Source: SAR202 cluster bacterium (GTDB lineage: Bacteria; Chloroflexota; Dehalococcoidia; Lucifugimonadales; UBA3495). From it: DNA of 36,919 nt. The stretch lies in the NCBI GenBank assembly GCA_013204585.1, contig JABMNL010000014.1, forward strand, positions 1 through 36,919, read 5' to 3'. The notes under the pieces are model-generated. The model was given only the letters and a program-made list of their open reading frames with translations. It did not search any database and was not told where the DNA came from. The position numbers were made by a program, and so were the translations under genes. Of the stretch, positions 7,669 through 14,307 are shown one piece after another. Numbering within the stretch: the first letter of the stretch is position 1; every line of letters begins with the position of its first letter.

Positions 7669-8049
7669 ATGCCACAAACCGACCCCGCCACCGCCGCAAC
7701 CATCAACGTCGTTACGCGGTATAGCGATGCCTTTAATAATGGGGACGTTGATGGCGTGATGGCAGCCATGACCGATGACTGTGTGGTGGAGACGCCGATG
7801 CCGCCGCCGGACGGGGCCAAGTTCATTGGTCAGGACGCCGTGCGGGCCCTTTGGAACGAATTCTTCCAGTCTTCTGCCAGCTTCAGATTCGACACCGAAG
7901 ACATGTTCGCCACCGGCGACCAGTGTCTCGTCCGGTGGATTTTCCATTGGGTCGGCCACGATGATCAGCCTGGTCATGTGCGCGGCGTCGATCTATTTAA
8001 AGTAAGAGACGGCAAGGTAGCCGAGAAACTGGTTTACGTGAAGGGCTGA
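7669..8049 (+). CDS. SnoaL/NTF2-like fold protein (ketosteroid isomerase-like)
   Basis: A 126-residue single-domain protein of the NTF2/SnoaL-like superfamily, whose members are small cone-shaped enzymes or binding proteins (isomerases, cyclases, dehydratases). The pattern is typical: a first helix (INVVTRYSDAFNNGDVDGVMAAM), then TDDCVVETPMPPPDGAKFIG, an aromatic-rich strand region (CLVRWIFHWVGHD) and the terminal VDLFKVRDGKVAEKLVYVKG. The superfamily is catalytically diverse, so no reaction can be assigned. It lies 47 bases before an LLM monooxygenase gene and downstream of a good promoter, which suggests action on a substrate or product of the oxidation pathway encoded by this cluster. The ribosome site is weak (TGGATTC). 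Confidence 0.8.
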   Translation: MPQTDPATAATINVVTRYSDAFNNGDVDGVMAAMTDDCVVETPMPPPDGAKFIGQDAVRALWNEFFQSSASFRFDTEDMFATGDQCLVRWIFHWVGHDDQPGHVRGVDLFKVRDGKVAEKLVYVKG

Positions 8050-8096
8050 AGCTCGTACCCGGCAAGCCCTAACCTCAGCATTTTGGAGGCACTGAC

Positions 8097-9317
8097 ATGT
8101 TTTTGATGCGGTTCACCGAACGGGCTTACACCAACTACACCGAAGAGGCCGTCAGAAACAGTCCCAACGAAGCAGTGCGGCTGACCTTTTCCAACAGTAA
8201 CTTCGACCCCCAGGTCGGCGCGCGCCAGTACAACGAGTACCTGGACGAGTACGAATACTGCGAAGAGGCCGGTTTCGACGGCCTCATGCTCAACGAACAC
8301 CACAACACGCCCACCTGCCTGGGCGCGACCATGAACCTGGAAGCGGCCATCTTGGCCCGCAACACCACCAAGCCCAAAATAGTGCTGCTCGGCAATCCCC
8401 TGCCAACCTTTGAGAACCCGCTGCGGCTGGCCGAGGAACTGGCTGAGATTGACATGATTTCCGGCGGGCGTCTGGTATCGGGCTTCGTGCGCGGCACCGG
8501 CGTCGAGAGCTTGGCCTCCAACGTGAATCCCCTCTACAACCGGGAACGGTTCGAAGAGGCCCATGACTTGATCATGAAAGTCTGGACCACGCCCGGCCCC
8601 TTCCGATGGGAGGGCAAACACTACCAATTCCGAGTGGTAAACCCCTTTCAAACTCCCTTGCAAAAGCCCCATCCGCCGGTCTGGATTCCCGGCCTGGGCA
8701 GTCCTGAAACTTTGGTTTGGGCCGCCGAGCGCGGCTACCCCTACATCTACCTAGAGACCGACCCCCAAGGCACTCAGGACATGATGGACATCTACACCGA
8801 GACCGCCCGGGAGAACGGCTATGAGCCCGGCCCGGAAAACTTCGGTTACCTCTGCCGCATCCATGTGCAGGACACCGATGAAAAGGCCTACGAGTCGGCC
8901 AAGGGTTTCCTCACCGGCAATGTGGGCGTCGGCCGCGTGCCCGTGCCCAAAGACTACATGCTTCCCGTTGGCTACAGCGGCAGCAAAAAAGACCCCAGGG
9001 TCGCCAAATACCAGGGCCGCATCCGCAAGGACCCCTTCTTGGGACTGGGTCTCGAAACCGCATCTTACGACGAGATACTAGCCTCCAACCGCTGGATTGT
9101 TGGTAGCCCTGAGACCGTGGTTAGAAAGCTGCGCGAGACACTATCGGTCATTCGTCCCGGCATCCTGGGCGTCTGGACCAACGACGGGGACACCACCCAC
9201 GCCGACACCATGCGCTGCCTAGAACTGATGGGCCAAGAAGTGCTGCCCGCCCTCCGCGAGATTGGCAAGGAACTAGAACTCACCGACCCATTCCAGAAAG
9301 CGGCCGCGATGGTTTAG
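8097..9317 (+). CDS. LLM-class flavin-dependent monooxygenase (luciferase-like), copy 1
   Basis: A 406-residue luciferase-like TIM-barrel enzyme that would use reduced FMN (or F420) and O2 to oxidise an organic substrate. Family features are the strand EEAGFDGLMLNEHHNT near residue 60, the block NPLRLAEELAEIDMISGGRLVSGFVRG, the RERFEEAHDLIMKVWTTPGPF helix and the WIVGSPETVVRKLR segment near the C-terminus. It is clearly paralogous to the gene at 10336-11469: the motifs match almost word for word (YNRERFEE/HNRERFEE, PFRWEGKHYQ in both). ATG 8097 has GGAGG eight bases upstream. It carries a longer C-terminal tail than copy 2. The substrate cannot be told; such enzymes are expanded in SAR202-type Chloroflexota. 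Confidence 0.93.
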   Translation: MFLMRFTERAYTNYTEEAVRNSPNEAVRLTFSNSNFDPQVGARQYNEYLDEYEYCEEAGFDGLMLNEHHNTPTCLGATMNLEAAILARNTTKPKIVLLGNPLPTFENPLRLAEELAEIDMISGGRLVSGFVRGTGVESLASNVNPLYNRERFEEAHDLIMKVWTTPGPFRWEGKHYQFRVVNPFQTPLQKPHPPVWIPGLGSPETLVWAAERGYPYIYLETDPQGTQDMMDIYTETARENGYEPGPENFGYLCRIHVQDTDEKAYESAKGFLTGNVGVGRVPVPKDYMLPVGYSGSKKDPRVAKYQGRIRKDPFLGLGLETASYDEILASNRWIVGSPETVVRKLRETLSVIRPGILGVWTNDGDTTHADTMRCLELMGQEVLPALREIGKELELTDPFQKAAAMV

Positions 9318-9339
9318 CCGACAGCTATCAGCATTCAGC
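9316..9339. repeat. Short CAGC-rich dispersed repeat
   Basis: The 24-base motif beginning AGCCGACAGCTATCAGC and ending CATTCAGC overlaps the LLM stop codon. A shortened relative without the seven-base CTATCAG unit occurs in reverse orientation at 27140-27156, and similar TCAGC/GCTGA runs fill 10265-10316. The rest of 9340-9478 shows no gene. Confidence 0.4.
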
Positions 9340-9478
9340 TTTGAGGCTGGCTAATAAGACACCAATCTACAACACCAATTACTATAAGAATCAACGAAAG
9401 ACATAGCCGGGTCTAGCCTGGCTGAGAGCTGAAAGTCCCGATTCCATCGGGACTGACGGCCTCTGAAGGAGATAAAAC

Positions 9479-10261
9479 ATGGTTGCCTTTACCGAAGAAA
9501 TTGTGGACGTTGGCGGGACCAAGGTTCACACCCTCAAGGGCGGCTCCGGCGAGCCACTACTGCTGCTCCACGGCGCAGGCGGGAACAACGGTTGGCTGCG
9601 GTTCGCCGACGCCCTGGCCGAGAAATATACGGTCTACTATCCGAGTCATCCCGGCTACGAAAAGTCGGAGCGGCCAGACTGGCTGGAAACCATCCCCGAC
9701 ATGGCCTGTTTCTACACCTGGTACCTGGAAACCCTGGGCCTAGAAGACGTCCGCGCCATCGGTTTTTCCATGGGCGGGTGGATTGCGGCCGAGATTGCCG
9801 CCATGTGTAACCATGCTTTCAGCAAAATGATGTTGGTGGGCGCGGTTGGCGTTCAGCCCAAGCAGGGCGAGATTGCCGACCTGTTCATCATCAGCCCAGC
9901 CCAGGTGCTGGATTTGATGTTCCACGACCCCAGCCAGGCCCCCGAATACCAGGCAATTTACGGCAAAGAAATGACGCCCGAAGACGTAATGACGGCGGAG
10001 GGAAACCGCGAAATGGCGGTACGCCTTTGCTGGAAGCCCTACATGTACGACCGACGGCTTCCCAGTCTGCTGGCACGGGTCAACATACCCGCCCGCATGG
10101 TCTGGGGGAAGAACGACAAAATCGTGCCGGTGGAGTGCGGCGAAATCTACAACAAGTCCATCAAGGGCTCCGACCTGGTGGTTGTAGACAACTGCGGCCA
10201 CTCACCCCAGGTTGAAAAACCCGAAGAGTTCATCAAGACCGCCCTGGATTTCCTAGCTTAG
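9479..10261 (+). CDS. Alpha/beta-hydrolase fold protein
   Basis: A 260-residue cytoplasmic alpha/beta hydrolase with a complete, well-placed catalytic triad: nucleophile S97 in GFSMGGW (95-101), acid D213 in VWGKNDKIVP, and H241 in DNCGHSP. The oxyanion-hole HGAGGN sits at 31-36. The length fits the C-C bond hydrolase, esterase and lactonase branch, for example MhpC-like or enol-lactone hydrolases. It has a strong ribosome site (GAAGGAGATAAAAC) and lies between two paralogous LLM monooxygenase genes on the same strand. A likely role is opening an ester or lactone produced by Baeyer-Villiger-like oxidation, or a C-C cleavage step. That role is inferred from context. Confidence 0.92.
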   Translation: MVAFTEEIVDVGGTKVHTLKGGSGEPLLLLHGAGGNNGWLRFADALAEKYTVYYPSHPGYEKSERPDWLETIPDMACFYTWYLETLGLEDVRAIGFSMGGWIAAEIAAMCNHAFSKMMLVGAVGVQPKQGEIADLFIISPAQVLDLMFHDPSQAPEYQAIYGKEMTPEDVMTAEGNREMAVRLCWKPYMYDRRLPSLLARVNIPARMVWGKNDKIVPVECGEIYNKSIKGSDLVVVDNCGHSPQVEKPEEFIKTALDFLA

Positions 10262-10264
10262 ACG

Positions 10265-10316
10265 AGCAATCAGCCATCAACAGTCAGGAAAGCTGACCGC
10301 TGACTGGCTGATTGCT
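10265..10316. repeat. Inverted repeat between hydrolase and second LLM gene
   Basis: Arms AGCAATCAGCCA (10265-10276) and TGGCTGATTGCT (10305-10316) are perfect 12-base reverse complements. A smaller inner pair AGTCA/TGACT lies between them. It occupies nearly the whole gap and ends seven bases before the AAGGAG ribosome site of the next gene. There is no T-tract, so it is more a palindromic repeat or processing/stability element than a terminator. Confidence 0.6.
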
Positions 10317-10335
10317 TTACCCCAAGGAGTTTCTC

Positions 10336-11469
10336 TTGAGTCTAGACGTTTATTACTTCACCGAGATGCCGTACCACTACATCGGCGACGATTTGGCGGA
10401 CCAGTATCCATCGCTGCGGCTGACATTTCCCAATAGCTACTTCGACCCCAACAAGGCCACCGACCTGTTCAAGCGGTATTTGGACGAATTCCAGTACGCC
10501 GAGGAAGCGGGCTTTCAAGGGTTGATGATCAACGAGCACCACAACACGCCATCTTGCATGGACGTTGAGGTGAATATCACCGGCGGCATACTGTCGCGCT
10601 TGACCTCCAAGGTCAAGATTTTGATGCTGGGCAACATGCTGCCGACCTCGGACAACCCACCACGGCTGGCCGAAGAAATTGCCATGCTGGACGTAATATC
10701 CGGTGGGCGGATTGTCTCCGGTTTCGTCCGTGGCATCGGCGTGGAGAGTTGGGCCAACAATACCAACCCAATCCACAACCGTGAACGTTTCGAAGAGTGC
10801 CACGACCTGATAATCAAGACCTGGACCACCCCTGGCCCCTTCCGCTGGGAAGGCAAGCACTACCAGTACCGGGCGGTAAATCCATGGATGGTGCCGGTGC
10901 AAAAACCCCATCCGCCGGTCTGGGTGCCGGGAACGGGCAGTCCGGAGACCGTGGAATGGGCGGCCAAGAACCACTATACCTACGCCGCGTTCTTAACCGA
11001 GCTGACACGGGCCAAACAATTGTTTGCCAATTACCGGGAGTACGCCGCCAAAGACGGTTGGGAAGCGGGTCCGGACAAGTTCGCCTTCATGATTTGCGCC
11101 CACGTCAACGAGACCGACGAGAAGGCCCAGGAGTCGGGCAAGGCGTTCATGTGGCGCATGGGTAATCCGCTCAAAGGCCCGAAAGAATATTGGGCGCCGC
11201 CGGGGTACTTCTCCCAAGCTGGCGTCGCGGCCAACGCAGCACGGCGACAACGGCCCATGAACGAGCTTTCCTATCAAGAGCTACAAGACGACTACCACCT
11301 GGTTGTCGGCAGCCCGGAAACGGTCATCAAGAAACTGCGCCACATCAAAGAAGAACTGGGCATCGGCTCTCTGCTGCTCGAAACCCAGGGCGGCCCGCTG
11401 TCCCATGAGGACACCATGCGGTCCATCAAACTGATGGGCGAAGAAGTTATTCCCGCGCTACAGGACTAG
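10336..11469 (+). CDS. LLM-class flavin-dependent monooxygenase (luciferase-like), copy 2
   Basis: A 377-residue paralogue of the enzyme at 8097-9317 with the same fold signature: EEAGFQGLMINEHHNT, ISGGRIVSGFVRGIGVESW, HNRERFEECHDLIIKTWTTPGPF and HLVVGSPETVIKKLR. The TTG at 10336 is preferred as start because AAGGAG lies seven bases upstream; the frame is open to 10312 without a better site. The substrate-side regions (about residues 205-300) differ most from copy 1, so the pair may attack different substrates or successive intermediates. It is the last gene of the plus-strand cluster and is followed by a large palindromic repeat. Confidence 0.92.
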   Translation: MSLDVYYFTEMPYHYIGDDLADQYPSLRLTFPNSYFDPNKATDLFKRYLDEFQYAEEAGFQGLMINEHHNTPSCMDVEVNITGGILSRLTSKVKILMLGNMLPTSDNPPRLAEEIAMLDVISGGRIVSGFVRGIGVESWANNTNPIHNRERFEECHDLIIKTWTTPGPFRWEGKHYQYRAVNPWMVPVQKPHPPVWVPGTGSPETVEWAAKNHYTYAAFLTELTRAKQLFANYREYAAKDGWEAGPDKFAFMICAHVNETDEKAQESGKAFMWRMGNPLKGPKEYWAPPGYFSQAGVAANAARRQRPMNELSYQELQDDYHLVVGSPETVIKKLRHIKEELGIGSLLLETQGGPLSHEDTMRSIKLMGEEVIPALQD

Positions 11470-11503
11470 CACCGTAATTAGGCGAGGTTGACCCATAGCA
11501 TTT

Positions 11504-11585
11504 CGCCCCCATCTCTAACTCTCCCCCGGAGCGGGGGAGAGAACCTGTCCCTTCCCCCTCAAGGGGGAAGGTTGGGATGGGGGCG
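11504..11585. repeat. Cloverleaf-like palindromic repeat (C-rich family B)
   Basis: The outer arms CGCCCCCATC (11504-11513) and GATGGGGGCG (11576-11585) pair perfectly. Inside are two further hairpins: CTCTCCCCC/GGGGGAGAG (11519-11541) and CCTTCCCCC/GGGGGAAGG (11550-11571). The element thus folds as a three-stem structure. Related sequence occurs at 24846-24917, 24955-24990 and 36901-36919. It sits between the convergent ends of the second LLM gene and the Ldh-family gene. Confidence 0.8.
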
Positions 11586-11631
11586 TTGCGCTAGGCCGCC
11601 AATGCATTTGTCCTAGTCTAGAACCCAGGAA

Positions 11632-12708
11632 TTAAAACAAGCAGGGCACCGACAATTCGCCGCAGGTGTCCCGTATGTAGTCGGCTACGTCGGGATGCAA
11701 CGGGATGCCTTCCACACGGCGGACTGCTTCGACCTCTGCCTCCGGCTGACCTGCAACCAATACGCGGTCATGGCCTGGCGCTGGCTTGGTGGTCTTCATC
11801 ATCTGTAACCATTCGTCCATCTGCTCTTTGAATGGAGCGACGTCAGTGAACGCCTCGATGCTGTAGGCCGCCACCATATGGCCAAAGTTAGGCCGCCCCG
11901 GCACTGCGCCATAGCCAAATCCAGTCAAGACCCCCGCCAGAATGTCCACCATGCAGGAGAGGCCGTAGCCCTTGTGGGAGCCACCCTCGCGGTCGGCGCC
12001 CAAAGGTAGCAGCGTAAACTTCTCCGGGGCCAGTGCCGTCTCCATGATAGGAGTGCCGTCTTCGGTTGCCAGCCACCCCCCAGGAATCTCCGCGCCTAGT
12101 CGCGCCGCGATGCGAATCTTGTTCACCGCCACCGAGCTGGTGGCCACATCAAATACAAAGGGCGGCTCGTTCTTGGCCGGCACTGCGATGGCAATGGGGT
12201 TGGTGCCCAACCGGGGCTCTGCGCCAAAGGTGGGCAGCACCTGGGGCGGGCAACTGGTCATGCAAACGCCAATCATGTCGTGTTCCAGGGCCAACATGGC
12301 GTGGTATGACGCCATCCCCAAGTGCCGGGCGTTGCCGATGGTCACCATGCCGACACCCACGTTCTTGGCCTTCTTAATCGCGATGTCCATGGCCTTGGGC
12401 GTGATAATCGTTCCCAGACCACGGTCGGAGTCCACCGTCGCCGTGCTGGGCGTTTCCCGAATCACCTTCCAATTGGGCCGGGGATTAATGGAACCGTCTT
12501 GGTATCCCGAGATGTAGCTCTTCAACATGTTGGATACGCCGTGGGAATCCACACCCCGCAGGTCGGCCAGTACCTGCACGTCGGCGGCCAAGAGGGCATC
12601 CTCGGGCGATACGCCCAACTTCTCGAATATCCCGGCCACCGTTCTTTTCAGGTCGTCGCCCTGGACGAATTCGGCGTCATCGTGGCTAACCTTGAATTGC
12701 TCTAGCAA
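11632..12708 (-). CDS. Ldh family oxidoreductase (malate/L-lactate/ureidoglycolate dehydrogenase type)
   Basis: A 358-residue NAD(P)-dependent dehydrogenase of the MDH2/LDH2 family, unrelated to Rossmann malate dehydrogenases, that oxidises 2-hydroxyacids or related compounds. Signature segments are ADLRGVDSHGVSN (48-60), NARHLGMASYHAM, TNPIAIAVP and HKGYGLSCMVDILAGVLTG. The TTG at 12708 is chosen because AAGGAG lies seven bases upstream and the protein then has the family's normal length; the frame is open to 12762. The family covers malate, lactate, ureidoglycolate, sulfolactate and Delta1-piperideine-2-carboxylate substrates, so the substrate is unknown. It is divergent from the M42-like peptidase gene and has a long leader holding three 9-base tandem repeats. 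Confidence 0.92.
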   Translation of the reverse strand: MLEQFKVSHDDAEFVQGDDLKRTVAGIFEKLGVSPEDALLAADVQVLADLRGVDSHGVSNMLKSYISGYQDGSINPRPNWKVIRETPSTATVDSDRGLGTIITPKAMDIAIKKAKNVGVGMVTIGNARHLGMASYHAMLALEHDMIGVCMTSCPPQVLPTFGAEPRLGTNPIAIAVPAKNEPPFVFDVATSSVAVNKIRIAARLGAEIPGGWLATEDGTPIMETALAPEKFTLLPLGADREGGSHKGYGLSCMVDILAGVLTGFGYGAVPGRPNFGHMVAAYSIEAFTDVAPFKEQMDEWLQMMKTTKPAPGHDRVLVAGQPEAEVEAVRRVEGIPLHPDVADYIRDTCGELSVPCLF

Positions 12709-12766
12709 CTTATTTCTCCTTAGTGTGTCCCGTTTTGCAGGCTGGGAACGTAGCATCTCCATGTGT

Positions 12767-12793
12767 GCACCGTGGGCACCGTGGGCACCGTGG
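12767..12793. repeat. Three perfect 9-bp tandem repeats in the Ldh-gene leader
   Basis: GCACCGTGG occurs three times in a row (12767-12775, 12776-12784, 12785-12793), followed by a degenerate GCGCTGG. The block lies between the predicted minus-strand start point (near 12821) and the TTG start at 12708, so it would be transcribed in the untranslated leader. Confidence 0.8.
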
Positions 12794-12827
12794 GCGCTGG
12801 AGCCTGGGGATAGTCGTCTTTGGCGGA

Positions 12828-12833
12828 ATTATA
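12828..12833 (-). promoter_or_regulatory. -10 box for the Ldh-family gene, left arm of a 15-bp inverted repeat
   Basis: The minus strand reads TGCTATAATTCCGCC across 12822-12836, with TATAAT at 12828-12833. It is the exact mirror image of the plus-strand sequence at 12870-12884. No strong -35 is seen for this direction; the GC-rich region near 12850-12856 would have to serve. Confidence 0.5.
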
Positions 12834-12849
12834 GCATCCAAGCCCTGCC

Positions 12850-12878
12850 TTGGCCCCCGCTCGTGACGTTGCTATAAT
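12850..12878 (+). promoter_or_regulatory. Promoter of the M42-like peptidase gene
   Basis: TTGGCC (12850-12855), a 17-base spacer and a perfect TATAAT (12873-12878) form a strong match. The start point would be near 12885, about 50 bases before ATG 12937. The -10 lies in the right arm of the 15-bp inverted repeat. Confidence 0.6.
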
Positions 12879-12936
12879 TCCGCCGACCCTGACGAACTCT
12901 TTTTATCTTTATCAAATCTATCTTCATAGGTGCTCG

Positions 12937-14055
12937 ATGACCGACCCCAAACAACAGGCCTTGGACTTTCTATCCCGACTGGGCAGTAACCCGGCAACGG
13001 CCTTCAATGAAAACGGGGTGGCCGACACCGTTCGGACCATCTTGGGCGAGTTGGGAATTGAACATCGGCAAGACGAATTCGGGAACATTATAGCCAAGGT
13101 CTCCGGCACCGACGCCACGACCAACCCCCTGGCCATCGTCGCCCACATGGACCATCCCGGCTTCGAGATTACGGCGCACCACGAGGACGGCTCCTCAAAA
13201 AGCTATATCGCCACGGCCATGGGCGGCGTGCCTCCCTCCAGCTTTGAAGCCGGAGTGCCGATACTGGCGCTGCTGCCCGACGGAAGTCGAGCCAAAGGCG
13301 TCACTGGCGGCAAATACGGCGAAGCAAGCGAGCGGCAGATATTAATTCGGCTAGAGCAGCCCCAGGACTTGGAGCCGCCGCTCTCGGTGGTCTTCGACCT
13401 GGTTGATTTTGAACTGGACGGCGAGCATATCCGAATGCGGGCAGTGGACGACCTGGCTGGCTGTGGGAGCATCCTGGCCGCCTTGGCCCGACTCACAGCA
13501 GGCGAGGCTCCGCCGGGGGATGTCTACGGTGTGTTCACTCGCGCCGAAGAGGTTGGCTTGGTGGGAGCGCGACTCATGGCCGAAGCGGGCACCCTGCCTC
13601 CGGAGACGTTGGTCATCTCCGCCGAGTCCAGTCGCACCCTGCCCGGTGCAGAAATGGGCGAAGGCATTGTTATCCGAGTTGGCGATGCCGGATTTACCTT
13701 TACCGCTGACGCCGAGGCTGTTTTGATTCGCGCCCGAGAAGTCCTGCGCGAACGGGACAGTGGGTTCAAATGCCAGCGTCAGTTGATGAGTGGCGGCACC
13801 TGCGAGGCCAGCGCCTTCGCGGTCTATGGCTACCAGACCACCGGCATCGCCTTCCCCCTGGGCAACTACCACAACGGAGCGCCCGAAGACCGCATCGAAG
13901 CCGAATACATCCACATCGACGACTACCTGGGCGGCGTAGAACTAATCACCGAAGCCGCCCTCCGGGTCTCCGACCGCACCAACACCGCCTTCCGCCAACG
14001 CCTCCGGGAAGTTCCAGATGACATGCGGCAACGGATGTTGGATACGGGCCGGTAA
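12937..14055 (+). CDS. M42-like dinuclear metallopeptidase
   Basis: A 372-residue co-catalytic metallopeptidase of the M42 (glutamyl aminopeptidase/TET/cellulase-associated) type. All expected ligands can be read in order: H70 and D72 in AHMDHPG, bridging D171 in AVDDLAG, catalytic pair E204-E205 in TRAEEVGLVGA, E230 in ISAESS (Asp in several M42 members), and H312 in GNYHNG. The insertion between D72 and D171 is the usual lid domain. It has no signal peptide, so it is probably cytoplasmic and trims peptides. ATG 12937 is chosen over the upstream open frame because it has AGGTG upstream and lies downstream of the predicted start point. It is divergent from the Ldh-family gene. Confidence 0.88.
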   Translation: MTDPKQQALDFLSRLGSNPATAFNENGVADTVRTILGELGIEHRQDEFGNIIAKVSGTDATTNPLAIVAHMDHPGFEITAHHEDGSSKSYIATAMGGVPPSSFEAGVPILALLPDGSRAKGVTGGKYGEASERQILIRLEQPQDLEPPLSVVFDLVDFELDGEHIRMRAVDDLAGCGSILAALARLTAGEAPPGDVYGVFTRAEEVGLVGARLMAEAGTLPPETLVISAESSRTLPGAEMGEGIVIRVGDAGFTFTADAEAVLIRAREVLRERDSGFKCQRQLMSGGTCEASAFAVYGYQTTGIAFPLGNYHNGAPEDRIEAEYIHIDDYLGGVELITEAALRVSDRTNTAFRQRLREVPDDMRQRMLDTGR

Positions 14056-14071
14056 TTCACACCTGCCAGTC

Positions 14072-14091
14072 ATTCCGGTGTAGACCGGAAT
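14072..14091. repeat. Short palindrome after the peptidase gene
   Basis: ATTCCGGT (14072-14079) and ACCGGAAT (14084-14091) pair around a GTAG loop, within flanks resembling a repeat common in some Chloroflexota contigs. There is no T-tract. It may be a REP-like element or a weak terminator for the M42-like gene. Confidence 0.5.
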
Positions 14092-14103
14092 CCAGGCACC
14101 AAC

Positions 14104-14133
14104 TTGGCATTATGCTGGTTGGCATCATATTAT
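14104..14133 (+). promoter_or_regulatory. Possible promoter of the amidase gene
   Basis: TTGGCA (14104-14109) and TATTAT (14128-14133) are separated by 18 bases. If used, the transcript leader would include the 97-bp inverted repeat at 14145-14241 before the amidase ATG at 14308. Confidence 0.35.
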
Positions 14134-14144
14134 CTAAATTGACT

Positions 14145-14241
14145 CCAAACCGCTCATGGTGAGCCTGTCGAACCACTGCCTCTGGAAAAACCACGTGCTG
14201 CTGAAAAGCGTCCTTCGACAAGCTCAGGACGAGCGGTTTGG
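14145..14241. repeat. MITE-like inverted repeat (family D)
   Basis: Terminal arms CCAAACCGCTC (14145-14155) and GAGCGGTTTGG (14231-14241) pair perfectly. The pairing continues with mismatches through CTGTCGAA (left) and TTCGACAAGCTC (right). The middle is unique sequence. Pieces of the same motif (CGCTCATCCTGAGC and CTGTCGAAGGACG) occur inside queA near 31739-31802. Nothing in it encodes a transposase. Confidence 0.75.
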
Positions 14242-14307
14242 TCACAATTGCCGCACATTTCACTAGTCGAGCACCGCCAAACTAAAACTGTCTATTGGAG
14301 CTATGAA

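Noticed and set aside
8034..8672. Minus-strand frame of 212 codons opposite the first LLM gene
   Set aside because: Antisense shadow; low-complexity composition typical of GC-rich third-position frames. The similar shadow at 10342-10974 under copy 2 arises because the two genes are paralogues.
14145..14241. Small insertion sequence
   Set aside because: The inverted repeat has no coding frame or transposase motif and no clear target duplication; called a MITE-like repeat only.
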